Shown here one piece after another: positions 9,600 through 18,067 of a stretch of 64,000 nt of DNA (its first letter is position 1; each line of letters starts with the position of its first letter). This DNA comes from Pseudomonas gingeri (GTDB taxonomy: Bacteria; Pseudomonadota; Gammaproteobacteria; Pseudomonadales; Pseudomonadaceae): assembly GCF_013386165.1 (NCBI RefSeq), contig NZ_JACAOS010000012.1, forward strand, positions 186,001 through 250,000. The letters run 5' to 3'. The position numbers were made by a program, and so were the translations under genes. The notes beneath the pieces were generated by a model. The model was not told where the DNA came from. It searched no databases and saw nothing but the letters and a program-made list of their open reading frames with translations.

Positions 9600-9703
9600 T
9601 GAGATCAATCCTGTGAGGGTTCTAATGTTCGCAATGCTACAGTGCTAGCTCCGAGGGCATTCATGAGCACACCAGATAACAGTTATCTGACGCTCATCAA
9701 CTG

Positions 9704-10411
9704 TCAGCGCCGACTTTCAAAAACATCTTTGAACACCGGCATTGCCGAGAATACATTTGGCCATCCTGCATGAAACGCCAGCTGTGTCAGAACTTCTGCT
9801 GCCTGCGCTTGAGTCAGGCCATTGTCCATGGCGCGATTGAGGTGATATGGAATTTGTGCCACCTGGCCTGCGCCGACGAGGGCCGTAACCGTGATCAGAC
9901 TCCGATCACGCGGCGCCAGGGCTGGCCTCAGCCACAAATTGCGGAACAGGTAGTCGGTGGTGTTTTGCACCACACCTGGAGCTACTTCGCCAAAGTTGCC
10001 GGCCACCGCAGTTGCACGCTTGGCCTCGCTTTCTTCGTCGAGCGGCAGCGACGCATCTTGTGCTGGCGGCAACCCCGACAGATCAATCCCGTTTCGCTCA
10101 AACACAGCCTTTGTCGGTAAGACCGCCGCCATGGCATTGCCCCAACCGGCATAGAAAGCAAGGTGCGTGATCATTTCAGAAATTTCTGCGGCCTGAACGC
10201 CGTTGCTCAATGCTGCCTCCAAAGCCGGGGTGAGCTGCACGGCCTGATTACGCGCAATCACCAGAGCAAGTGTCACGATGCTCCTGTCGCGTGCTGACAG
10301 TTCAGTACGCGCCCACAGCGCGCCATGAATGGCCTGTTCCGTGAACTGACGCAGAGCCGGGGCGACAGACTCCAGGTCTTGCAATGTCGGTACGGAAGTC
10401 GATTCAGTCAT
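9704..10411 (-). CDS. Carboxymuconolactone decarboxylase family protein (two CMD repeats)
   Basis: 235 residues with two CMD/AhpD-like halves, each ending in a segment of the form HLAFYAGWGNAMAA / QLAFHAGWPNVFSA. The family includes protocatechuate-pathway decarboxylases and alkylhydroperoxidase-like proteins. No CxxC pair is visible, so AhpD-type peroxidase activity is unlikely. The start is supported by a GGAG site. It follows the cupin gene at 10476-10910 in the same direction; the same cupin-CMD pair occurs as a decayed copy at 13.8-14.1 kb. Confidence 0.85.
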   Translation of the reverse strand: MTESTSVPTLQDLESVAPALRQFTEQAIHGALWARTELSARDRSIVTLALVIARNQAVQLTPALEAALSNGVQAAEISEMITHLAFYAGWGNAMAAVLPTKAVFERNGIDLSGLPPAQDASLPLDEESEAKRATAVAGNFGEVAPGVVQNTTDYLFRNLWLRPALAPRDRSLITVTALVGAGQVAQIPYHLNRAMDNGLTQAQAAEVLTQLAFHAGWPNVFSAMPVFKDVFESRR

Positions 10412-10475
10412 TTCGGTTCTCCAATTCAGTGCTGGCCAATCCGATGCGTTTCAATCGACCAGAAGGACCAAGTGC

Positions 10476-10910
10476 TCAGTGGCTGTGTTCGTGGCTGTCA
10501 GCGGTCGGGCCGACCGAGTATTCCTCGTCAGTGACTTTTTCCAGCCAGACTACGTTCACGCCGTCCAGCGCTTCCTGCACGGCGATATGCGTCATTGCTG
10601 TAGTTGCCGAAGCTCCGTGCCAGTGCTTATGGCCGGGCGGACACCAAATAACATCGCCTGCCCGGATTTCCACAATCGGCTCGCCATCGCATTGAGTCCA
10701 GCCACAACCTGCGGTCACTATCAGCGTCTGGCCCAGCGGATGTGTATGCCAGGCACTACGGGCGCCGGGCTCGAAGGTCACCGCCGCTACAGAAACGCGC
10801 GCGGGTTCGGGCGGGAAGTTAAGTGGATCAATACGAACCGTGCCGGTGAAATACGCTTCCGGGCCTTTTACTGAAGGTTGTGAGCCGACTCGTTTGAGTT
10901 CCATTGCCAT
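10476..10910 (-). CDS. Cupin domain protein
   Basis: A 144-residue single cupin. Metal-binding motif 1 is seen as [17 protein letters not shown] and motif 2 as [14 protein letters not shown], with the usual His ligands. Small cupins of this kind (hydroxynitrile-lyase-like) usually neighbour CMD proteins and short-chain dehydrogenases under LysR control, exactly as here. It is transcribed divergently from the LysR gene at 11016, so that regulator probably controls the cupin-CMD-monooxygenase-MFS run. The enzymatic role is not known. Confidence 0.87.
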   Translation of the reverse strand: MAMELKRVGSQPSVKGPEAYFTGTVRIDPLNFPPEPARVSVAAVTFEPGARSAWHTHPLGQTLIVTAGCGWTQCDGEPIVEIRAGDVIWCPPGHKHWHGASATTAMTHIAVQEALDGVNVVWLEKVTDEEYSVGPTADSHEHSH

Positions 10911-11015
10911 GTACCTTTGGGTTTTGGTTTAGAACGAAGCCTCAATCACATTGAAGCTTCACAGTGCATTTACTGTATAGGCTGATCGGACCTATGATTA
11001 GTCGGCAGAATCGGG

Positions 11016-11936
11016 ATGCACTTATGCACTGGAGCATTAATAATCAAAGAAAGCCTGAACGACCTGCTCGCCTTCATGACGGTCGCCCGTGAACGAAACT
11101 TCACCCGCGCCGCTGCACAGTTGGGTGTGTCTCAGTCGGCATTGAGCCGAACCATCAGCGCTCTGGAAAAACGAATGGGCTTGCTGCTGCTGACTCGAAC
11201 CACCCGGAGTGTTTCGCCGACCGAGGCAGGACGTAGGGTCCTGGCAGCCATCGCGCCGCGTTTTGAAGAGATCGATGCGGAACTGGAAGCGCTTAGCGAT
11301 TTGCGCGACCGTCCAACTGGCACAGTGCGCATTACGACGACCGATTATGCGACCCAGGCTTACGTCTGGCCTCGCCTCAAACCTTTGCTGCGAGAATTCC
11401 CGGATATCCGTGTCGAATTGATAAACGACTATGGCCTTTCGAACATCGTCGAGAAAAGCTACGACATTGGCATTCGCCTGGGTGATCAGGTAGAGAAGGA
11501 CATGATCGCCGCACGCATTAGCCCGGACTTGACGATGGCTATCGTCGGAACACCAGGTTATCTGTCAGAGAACGGCTCATGTGAAACACCTCAGGACCTG
11601 ATCCACCACAATTGCATCAATCTGCGTTTGCCCACGCGCGATTCGCTGATGCAATGGGAGTTAAGCAAAGGGGGTCGTGAGTTGAAGGTCAGTGTGGACG
11701 GGCAACTGGTATTCAACAGCACATACCAAATGCTGGATGCCGCGCTTGAGGGATTTGGCCTCGCCTATATCCCTCTGGATCTTGCACAGCCTCACGTCGA
11801 CTCGGGGAAACTGATTTGTGTGCTGGAAGACTGGTTTCCTACCTACACCGGCTACCATTTATTCTATCCAAGTCGTCGGCAAGCTTCACAAGCAGTCTCT
11901 TTGGTGGTCCAGGCTTTGAAAGCATTCAACCCCTGA
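11016..11936 (+). CDS. LysR family transcriptional regulator
   Basis: About 306 residues; HTH with FTRAAAQLGVSQSALSRTISALE and LLTRTTRSVSPTEAGR, then a substrate-binding domain. The N-terminus is slightly long: homologous alignment would begin near LNDLLAFM, so initiation downstream of 11016 is possible. It is divergent from the cupin gene (105-bp shared intergenic region), the standard arrangement for autoregulated LysR control of that operon. Confidence 0.9.
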   Translation: MHLCTGALIIKESLNDLLAFMTVARERNFTRAAAQLGVSQSALSRTISALEKRMGLLLLTRTTRSVSPTEAGRRVLAAIAPRFEEIDAELEALSDLRDRPTGTVRITTTDYATQAYVWPRLKPLLREFPDIRVELINDYGLSNIVEKSYDIGIRLGDQVEKDMIAARISPDLTMAIVGTPGYLSENGSCETPQDLIHHNCINLRLPTRDSLMQWELSKGGRELKVSVDGQLVFNSTYQMLDAALEGFGLAYIPLDLAQPHVDSGKLICVLEDWFPTYTGYHLFYPSRRQASQAVSLVVQALKAFNP

Positions 11937-11937
11937 A

Positions 11938-12015
11938 GCGGCGGCGATGGCCAACGCCATCTACAACGCCACCGGCGTCCGGGTGCGGGATTACCCCATT
12001 ACGCTGGATAAGCTC
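11938..12015 (+). pseudogene. Molybdenum hydroxylase C-terminal remnant
   Basis: Directly after the LysR stop, an open frame reads AAAMANAIYNATGVRVRDYP followed by ITLDKL. This is the signature C-terminus of xanthine dehydrogenase/aldehyde oxidase large subunits (YagR type). There is no upstream part in the window and no start, so this is a scar left by deletion or recombination. It is a different subfamily from iorB at 1-3.4 kb. Confidence 0.65.
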
Positions 12016-12067
12016 ATCGATCACTTACCCGATCAGTATGCTTTCCCCAATCACCAATGGAGTTCCC

Positions 12068-12982
12068 ATGCAGTTGAGTCGCACCAACTTGGCAGACATC
12101 ATCTATTTCCTCGCCATTGCCCGACATCAAAGTTTTAGTCGGGCGGGCCTGGAAGTCGGCATTAGTCCTTCTGCACTTAGCCATGCAATGAAGGGGCTTG
12201 AGGCTCGGTTGGGTGTTCGACTATTGAATCGCACCACTCGCAGTGTGACGTTGACTGCTGCCGGTGAAGAGCTACAAGGCTTGATCAAAAACCCGGTCAA
12301 CGACATCAACCAAGCCTTGGAAAAGCTCAACCGCTTGCGCGACGAGCCCGCCGGACGGATCCGACTGAACGTGCTCAGCGATGGAGCAGAGCTGCTGCTG
12401 GGGCCCGTGCTACCTGTCTTCGTCGACCGGTATCCGGGTATCGAAATTGACCTCACTGTATCCAACAAGATGGTCGACGTGATCGGAGAAGGCAACGACG
12501 CAGGCATCCGTTTTGGCGGCACCGTTGCGCAGGACATGATTGCTCAGCGGCTATCCCCCGATATTCGCTGGAGCGTGGTCGGCACCCCAGAATATCTGGA
12601 GCGCTTCGGTATCCCGCAGCATCCAGAAGACCTGAAGGATCACCGATGCCTTCGAGTTCGACTGGGAAATGCACGGATCTACCACTGGCAATTTGCTAAG
12701 GATGGGCAAGTATTGGAAGTGGATGTGCCCGGCGCCATCACCATCGACGAATCGCGGATCGGCATGGCCTTGGCTAGCCGTGGCGCGGCCTTGATGTATG
12801 TGCCTGAGGCCGTGATTGCCCCACAGATAGCGAACGGAGTATTAAAGGCTGTGCTGGAGGATTGGTCCCATGTCGACCCAGGCTTGCATGTTTACTACTC
12901 CAGCTCCAGGCAATTGCCAGTGGGCCTGCGACTGCTGATCGACCTGATTCGCGAACTGGAACCCATGGGACCGCTACCTTGA
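12068..12982 (+). CDS. LysR family transcriptional regulator
   Basis: 304 residues from the ATG at 12068; a longer frame upstream runs back into the preceding LysR gene and is not needed. HTH: FSRAGLEVGISPSALSHAMKGLE, then LLNRTTRSVTLTAAGEEL. The effector domain ends in a short proline-rich tail. It is paralogous to, but clearly different from, the LysR gene just upstream. The truncated SDR gene on the opposite strand converges on it. Confidence 0.9.
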   Translation: MQLSRTNLADIIYFLAIARHQSFSRAGLEVGISPSALSHAMKGLEARLGVRLLNRTTRSVTLTAAGEELQGLIKNPVNDINQALEKLNRLRDEPAGRIRLNVLSDGAELLLGPVLPVFVDRYPGIEIDLTVSNKMVDVIGEGNDAGIRFGGTVAQDMIAQRLSPDIRWSVVGTPEYLERFGIPQHPEDLKDHRCLRVRLGNARIYHWQFAKDGQVLEVDVPGAITIDESRIGMALASRGAALMYVPEAVIAPQIANGVLKAVLEDWSHVDPGLHVYYSSSRQLPVGLRLLIDLIRELEPMGPLP

Positions 12983-13073
12983 TGCTGTGGCGGGAAGCAA
13001 GCGTCTCAGCGTGATCTCGGTGTGCGCGGCAGCGGCGCACATTTGTCCTGAGTGGATGTTCAATTCATCCGGT

Positions 13074-13745
13074 TCAAGCTACGGTGTATCCGCCGTCCAC
13101 AGCAAGCGAATGACCGATCACGAAGCTTGAGCCCGGGCCGCACAGCCAGAGCACAGCGTCGGCAATTTCCGACGCCTCACCCAGACGCCCGATAGGCTGC
13201 AACTTCATCAGTTCGGCCATCGCCTGCGGTTGCGTTTCAAGCATGTCGCCGACCATCGGCGTATTGATAATGCCAGGGCAGATCGCATTGATACGAATAC
13301 CTCGCGCGGCATACTCCAGGGCTGCACTCTTGGTCATCCCCAAAACACCGTGTTTGCCTGCGTGATAGGCCGCGCGCCCGGCGATGCCCACCAATCCGCC
13401 AAGCGATGAACAGTTGACGATTGCGCCACCGGTTCCCTGCTCGCGCATGTGCTGGAGTTCGTACTTCATACAGCTCCAGACACCGCGCATGTTTATGTTA
13501 TTAACCGCGTCAAATGCCTCCACTGTCGCGTCGGCCATTTCGGCAACCGGGCTTTGAACGCCTGCGTTGTTGAAGGCGAAATCCAGCCGACCATAAACGG
13601 CCACAGTACGGGTGACCATGGCCTTCACTTGAGCGTCGTCAGCAACATTGCACGTTATTGCCAGTGCCGCGTATCCCTCGGCGATTAGCTGCTCAGCGGC
13701 CTGTTTAACAGCCGTTTCAGTTCGACAGCGTTCTGCCAGGAACAA
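13074..13745 (-). pseudogene. SDR family oxidoreductase, N-terminus deleted
   Basis: About 223 codons of a classic short-chain dehydrogenase with the NAG motif (FAFNNAGVQ), catalytic Ser and YxxxK (YHAGKHG), and C-terminal SSFVIGHSLAVDGGYTVA. The first 30-40 residues with the TGxxxGIG nucleotide-binding loop are missing. Upstream in the same frame is a stop codon within about five codons, and the sequence joins remnants of a CMD gene. Without its Rossmann loop it should be inactive, so I call it a pseudogene. Confidence 0.75.
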
Positions 13746-13784
13746 TGGTGGAGACGGTGGTCACACAAACCGGGAAGGAAAACG

Positions 13785-13880
13785 CTATGCCTTTAGCCGT
13801 TTGGTAAAGACTTCGTTAAAAACCGGGACCGCTGAAAAGGCATTGGGCCAACCGGCATAGAACGCCAGTTGAGTGAGCAT
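13785..13880 (-). pseudogene. Carboxymuconolactone decarboxylase C-terminal remnant
   Basis: One frame of this stretch reads [20 protein letters not shown] and then NEVFTKRLKA, stop. This closely matches the C-terminus of the intact CMD protein at 9704-10411 (LTQLAFHAGWPNVFSAMPVF). The rest of the gene is gone and the fragment is joined directly to a cupin remnant. Confidence 0.7.
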
Positions 13881-13881
13881 T

Positions 13882-14134
13882 TCAGAGGTCTCTGACTGCT
13901 TCCAGCCGCTCGACATTCTTGCCTTCCACAGACGCCTGGATAGCCATATGGGTCATACCGGTGCTGGCCGTTGCTCCGTGCCAATGCTTTACACCTGGCG
14001 GGGTGCAGATGACATCCTCTGGACTGATCACCATTCCTGACAATGTTCTTTGGAGGGCCTGCGGAGTTTTCAGCGTGGGCGGTAACCGATGCAATGAGCA
14101 TCGCTAGCGGCGATAAGGCGACGAACATTCTCAT
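13882..14134 (-). pseudogene. Exported cupin protein, internally deleted
   Basis: It begins with a good ribosome site (AGGAG) and a signal peptide ([21 protein letters not shown]), then loses frame. The cupin motif 2 segment ([20 protein letters not shown]) and a tail similar to that of the cupin at 10476-10910 follow in another frame. The first cupin motif is missing. Together with the CMD and SDR remnants this is a decayed cupin-CMD-SDR operon. Confidence 0.7.
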
Positions 14135-14419
14135 CAGTAGCTCCTGCTTGCGTGGTGGTCTCCAGCAAGTTAGTTCATGGGCCACCTACCGACTACCGCT
14201 GAAAATCACATGAACCAATGAGCCTTTCTCAGTCATAAAAAACAGCACAGAGCCGATGGTTTTACGTCTTTTCGGCGGGCCTGGGCTCACACTTGTGAGC
14301 GGCGCTCATAAGATCATCCATATTGAGCCTGTATTCGCTTAGGGGCCAGCATAGTTACAGTGGAAAATAGTGTGATTTTAGAGATGGGAACCCGACGATG
14401 GAGGCACTTGAATTCCACC

Positions 14420-15667
14420 ATGAATGATATGAATGCTACTGCCCCGGAGCACCGTGCGATCAGCAAGGAGACGGAGGTTAACGACCAGAACCACGGCCTG
14501 CGGATATTGCTAATCCTCAGCATGCTGATGGCGTTTGCCTCAATTTCAACCGACCTTTATCTGCCCGCAATGCCAGTGATGGCTGCTGCGTTACACGTCA
14601 GTGGAGGCACGTTGGAATTTACCGTTACGGGTTATCTGATTGGATTCGGTTCTGGACAGTTGTTCTGGGGCCCGTTCAGTGATCGGTTTGGTCGCAAAAT
14701 GCCGGTGGCCATTGGGTTGATACTATTCATTATCGGCTCGGCAGGTTGTGCCATGGCGGCAGACGGCACGCAGATCATTGGGTGGAGAATCGTGCAGGCA
14801 CTGGGAGCATGTGCAAACGTGGTGCTGGCACGGGCCATGGTGCGAGACCTGTATCAAGGTCGTAAGGCTGCTCAAAAGATGTCGACGTTGATGACGATCA
14901 TGGCCATTGCCCCTCTAGTCGGTCCGACAGTGGGTGGCCAAATTCTTAGGTTTGGTTCGTGGCAAGCCATTTTCTGGACCTTGGTCCTGATTGCGTTGGC
15001 GACCCTTGTGAGCCTGCTGCTATTGCCTGAGACGCTACCCAAGGCCCGCCGCAGTCCAGCATCGCTGAAAGAAATCATGGCTCGCTACGGCGGTTTTCTT
15101 CGTGATGGCCGATTTGTTGGTTACACGGCTACGGGCGCATTTTTCTACGCCGGAACTTTTGCCTATATCGCAGCCTCACCTTTTGCCTACATCACCTATC
15201 ACCATGTATCCGCGCAGGTGTATGGACTGCTTTTCGCCGCGGGCATCGTAGGCATGATGGTGACAGCGCAAATCAATGCCCGACTTCTCAACCGCTACGA
15301 CACCCAGGTGATGATGACAGTGGGTGCGCTCATGTCTGCATGTGCGGGGCTACTCTTGGCCATCAACACTTGGGCGAACTGGGGTGGGTTGCCGATGATG
15401 ATGTGCGCTTGCCTCCTGTTCGTTTCTGCCACCGGGCTCGTATTGGCCAATTCAATTGGCGGGGCACTGAACTGTTTCCCGCATGCCAGTGGCTCTGCTT
15501 CCGCACTCGTTGGCGCATTTCAATACGGTTCTGCCATGTTGGGGTCGGCATTGGTGGCGGTGTTTTCCGATGACACTCCTTGGCCTCTGGGCTGGGTATT
15601 AGCGGTCTGCGGGATTGGATGTTTGCTTTGTGCCATTTGGGTCCGAAAAGCTGAGCGCTCTAATTAA
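14420..15667 (+). CDS. Bcr/CflA family MFS multidrug efflux transporter
   Basis: About 415 residues with twelve membrane segments. Hallmarks of the Bcr/CflA group are ISTDLYLPAMPVMA in the first segment, GPFSDRFGRKMP as the loop 2-3 motif and ALGACANVVLARAMVRD in segment 4. The ATG at 14420 gives a conventional N-terminus, but the best purine-rich sequence is 16 bases upstream, so the in-frame ATG at 14384 is a real alternative. Members export bicyclomycin, chloramphenicol or similar compounds; the substrate here is unknown. Confidence 0.85.
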   Translation: MNDMNATAPEHRAISKETEVNDQNHGLRILLILSMLMAFASISTDLYLPAMPVMAAALHVSGGTLEFTVTGYLIGFGSGQLFWGPFSDRFGRKMPVAIGLILFIIGSAGCAMAADGTQIIGWRIVQALGACANVVLARAMVRDLYQGRKAAQKMSTLMTIMAIAPLVGPTVGGQILRFGSWQAIFWTLVLIALATLVSLLLLPETLPKARRSPASLKEIMARYGGFLRDGRFVGYTATGAFFYAGTFAYIAASPFAYITYHHVSAQVYGLLFAAGIVGMMVTAQINARLLNRYDTQVMMTVGALMSACAGLLLAINTWANWGGLPMMMCACLLFVSATGLVLANSIGGALNCFPHASGSASALVGAFQYGSAMLGSALVAVFSDDTPWPLGWVLAVCGIGCLLCAIWVRKAERSN

Positions 15668-15679
15668 AGGTTGATTCTA

Positions 15680-15737
15680 ATGAGCGACAAAAAAGTATGG
15701 TTTGTAACGGGTGCATCTAAAGGCCTTGGCTTGAGTG
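15680..15737 (+). pseudogene. SDR N-terminal fragment
   Basis: It starts with MSDKKVWFVTGASKGLGLS, the classic TGxxxGLG cofactor loop of a short-chain dehydrogenase, 12 bp after the MFS gene. After 19 codons homology stops at a junction that runs into a REP-like sequence. The original gene was probably co-transcribed with the transporter. Confidence 0.75.
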
Positions 15738-15749
15738 CGACATGCTGTC

Positions 15750-15784
15750 TCTATGGGAGCGGTCGTGCCCGCGAAGCCGGCATC
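15750..15784. repeat. REP-like palindromic element
   Basis: The stretch with TGGGAGCGGTCGTGCCCGCG followed by AAGCCGGC resembles the 35-bp REP elements common between genes in Pseudomonas (GGGAGCGGG...CCCGCGAAG). Such elements are frequent junctions for deletions and IS insertion; here it sits exactly where the SDR fragment ends. Confidence 0.55.
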
Positions 15785-15847
15785 GTGTTGGAGGGTAGGC
15801 GATGCAAACCGCCAACTTCGGGTGTGCGTTGCAGTCCCGGTTGAACC

Positions 15848-16042
15848 GGTCGGGTCGAAGCGGGCACCGGCGATTTCCAGCGCGGCCCAGCCACCGAGTG
15901 AATGACCGATTACGGCAATCCGGTGGTTCTCGACCGCGCCAAATTGCTTCGGTTGAGCCAGCACCGCATCGATCGCGCAGCTCAGGTCAGCAGGGCGTTT
16001 CCATCCCGCTGCCAACTTCGGCAAAAGGTTGTGAACGGCCAA
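15848..16042 (-). pseudogene. Alpha/beta hydrolase (dienelactone-hydrolase-like) fragment
   Basis: The frame contains RPADLSCAIDAVLAQPKQFG and the nucleophile elbow IAVIGHSLGGWAALEIAGARFDP, typical of predicted dienelactone hydrolases/lipases. There is no proper start (an in-frame stop lies just upstream), and neither the N-terminal sheet nor the C-terminal Asp/His part is recognisable. It is a relic only. Confidence 0.6.
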
Positions 16043-16240
16043 TCAAACCGATAAAGTTCTAACCGTCGAAAGAGTGCTGGCCGGATGGTAGCCCGGTCAC
16101 CGTTCCACGGAACGGCAACTCCTCCCCCCTGGGTATCCGCGACACCTAGCCCGGCTTGCCGGTTGCGAAGGTGTGCCCGCTGATTCCCTCATAAATCGTC
16201 GGCGCCCCTTCTCTATCAATATACGGAAGGACACACGACG

Positions 16241-16981
16241 ATGAAGCTCACAGGTAACACCATCCTCATTACTGGCGGCGCAACAGGCATAGGCTTGGCG
16301 CTTGCCAAGCGTTTCTCGAACGAAGGCAATCAGGTCATCATCTGCGGCCGCAGCGAGGCCACCTTGCGAAAGGCGAAGGCCGAAGCGCCGGCGCTGATCA
16401 CGTACAGCTGCGACGTGGCCAATGCGACAAATCGCCGTGCAATGACTCAGTGGTTGAAGGCCAACCATCCGGCGCTGAATGTCTTGATCAACAATGCTGG
16501 CATCCAAGCACATCGCGACTTTACGACCGATCCCGCAATGGGCAGCCTGGATCAGGAAGTGGCGATCAACTTCACCGCCCCCATCCACCTGATCGCCGAA
16601 TTGCTGCCTATGCTCAGGCAGCAGGCCCTGGCCTATGTCGTCAATGTCAGCTCGGGTTTGGCCTTCTCTCCAATGGCCGACGTGCCGGTTTACAGCGCGA
16701 CCAAGGCCGCGGTTCACTCCTTCACGCTTAGCCTGCGCCACCAACTTAAGAAGACAAGCGTCCGGGTTATCGAGATCGTTCCGCCGATAGTCGATACCGG
16801 CCTTGGCGATGGCGCCCGCAGCGAAGGCACTATCAATCGCATGAGGGTCACGCCTGAAGACTTTGCCAAGGAAACGCTTGCACAGCTTGCCGAAGGCAAA
16901 GAGGAAATATTGGTGGGTATTTCGGCCAAGACACGCGAGTTGGGAGAGGCCCTGTTCGAACGAATGAACAGCCGCGACTGA
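16241..16981 (+). CDS. DltE-like SDR family oxidoreductase
   Basis: A complete 246-residue SDR: cofactor loop TGGATGIG at residues 11-18, NNAG motif, catalytic Ser in NVSSGLAF, and YSATKAAVH with the catalytic Tyr and Lys. The central IVPPIVDTGL segment is typical of the DltE/YdfG-like group. A reasonable GGAAGG site precedes the ATG. It is the only intact gene in the decayed stretch from 13 to 17.2 kb. The substrate is unknown. Confidence 0.87.
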   Translation: MKLTGNTILITGGATGIGLALAKRFSNEGNQVIICGRSEATLRKAKAEAPALITYSCDVANATNRRAMTQWLKANHPALNVLINNAGIQAHRDFTTDPAMGSLDQEVAINFTAPIHLIAELLPMLRQQALAYVVNVSSGLAFSPMADVPVYSATKAAVHSFTLSLRHQLKKTSVRVIEIVPPIVDTGLGDGARSEGTINRMRVTPEDFAKETLAQLAEGKEEILVGISAKTRELGEALFERMNSRD

Positions 16982-17094
16982 ATCGCACACAAGGTGGCCG
17001 TGACCGATCACGGCCACTTTTGCGCCCCATATCCGGGCACGACTCGTGCTGGCCCCCATAATGAAATCGATGAACGAACGTGGAGAGCATGCAC

Positions 17095-17221
17095 ATGACA
17101 ATCCTTGTCGTCGGTGCCGCAGGCGAGACCGCAGGGTTGATCGTTCCTGCCCTTGCAGACGATACTCGGTCGTGAACCGCGCACGTTGCAGGCATATTGT
17201 GAGGAACTGGCGGGTCAATAG
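17095..17221 (+). pseudogene. NmrA/NAD(P)-binding protein, internally deleted
   Basis: It begins as an NAD(P)-binding protein of the NmrA type (MTILVVGAAGETAGLIVPAL). After about 25 codons it jumps frame directly to what looks like the family C-terminus (REPRTLQAYCEELAGQ, stop at 17219-17221). About 200 codons are missing between the ends. Confidence 0.65.
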
Positions 17222-17236
17222 AGAATCAGGCGCGTC

Positions 17237-17260
17237 CCGTCGGCAGGCATCTGCCGACGG
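17237..17260. repeat. Perfect 10-bp inverted repeat
   Basis: CCGTCGGCAG, a GCAT loop, then CTGCCGACGG. It lies between the NmrA remnant and the end of the DJ-1 gene. No T-run follows on either strand, so it is a weak candidate for a terminator and may be a REP-type hairpin. Confidence 0.6.
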
Positions 17261-17365
17261 TGTCTCGTGCCTGGCGTGCACCTCAGCCTTACGGCGCGAG
17301 CGACCCCGAAAAATCGGGGCTTGTTACACACCCTTGTTGAGCCGTAGCCAACTCCACGTCCTCCG

Positions 17366-18055
17366 TCAGGCTGCCGCCTTCAATTGAGCGACAACAGCTT
17401 CCCCTACGCCACGCGCCGAGGCCGGGTTCTGTCCGGTGACCAGGCGACCATCCGTGACCACCTTCTCCGACCAGTTGGGGGCGGGCTGATGCAGCGCGCC
17501 GCGTTCCTTCAAGGTACTCGCCAGCAGGTACGGAACAACTTGGGTGTACTTAACCTCGGCCTCTTCCTCATCGGTGAAAGAAGCAAGCTTCTTACCGGCG
17601 ACAAGGTAGCTGCCATCTGACAAGGTCGCGTTCACCAATGCCGCCGGGCCATGGCAGACGGCCGAGACGATCCCGCCAGCCTCCCAAATCTCGCGGATGA
17701 CCTCTTGCACGGCTTCGCTGTCGGCGAAATCCCACATCGTACCGTGGCCGCCTGCGAAGAAAACGGCTGAGTAACGCAATGGGTCGAGGTCGCCAAGCAC
17801 CAACGAGTGGGCGAGCGCGTCGCGAAAACTCTTGTCCTTCCAATAGTGGGCATTGGCCGGGTCGGACAGGTCGAAGAAATCGATCGGCGGGTGCCCACCA
17901 CGGATGGAGGCGATCTCGACCGGAATGCCGGCGGCCTCGAAGACTTCCAGCGGATGGGTTAGTTCTACCATGGCAAAACCAGTGGGCTCGCCGCTGTCGC
18001 CACGGATGGGATGGCTGGTCACCACGCACAGGATGGGTTTCGTCGCGCTTATCAT
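17366..18055 (-). CDS. DJ-1/PfpI family protein (Hsp31-like glyoxalase III/chaperone)
   Basis: 229 residues. The nucleophile elbow is AVCHGPAAL with the conserved Cys, and GGHGTMWDF provides the upstream glycine-rich turn. This matches the Hsp31/HchA-like branch (glyoxalase III, deglycase or chaperone activity reported in the family). It is the last gene of a minus-strand set (flavodoxin, muconolactone-isomerase-like, alcohol dehydrogenase, DJ-1) that reads away from the LysR gene at 20328. A second paralog lies at 50800-51504. Confidence 0.87.
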   Translation of the reverse strand: MISATKPILCVVTSHPIRGDSGEPTGFAMVELTHPLEVFEAAGIPVEIASIRGGHPPIDFFDLSDPANAHYWKDKSFRDALAHSLVLGDLDPLRYSAVFFAGGHGTMWDFADSEAVQEVIREIWEAGGIVSAVCHGPAALVNATLSDGSYLVAGKKLASFTDEEEAEVKYTQVVPYLLASTLKERGALHQPAPNWSEKVVTDGRLVTGQNPASARGVGEAVVAQLKAAA

Positions 18056-18067
18056 ATTTTCAACTCC

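Noticed and set aside
16097..17281. Long 394-codon minus-strand frame
   Set aside because: It lies antisense to the intact SDR gene, has no domain pattern and no ribosome site; a shadow of high-G+C coding sequence.
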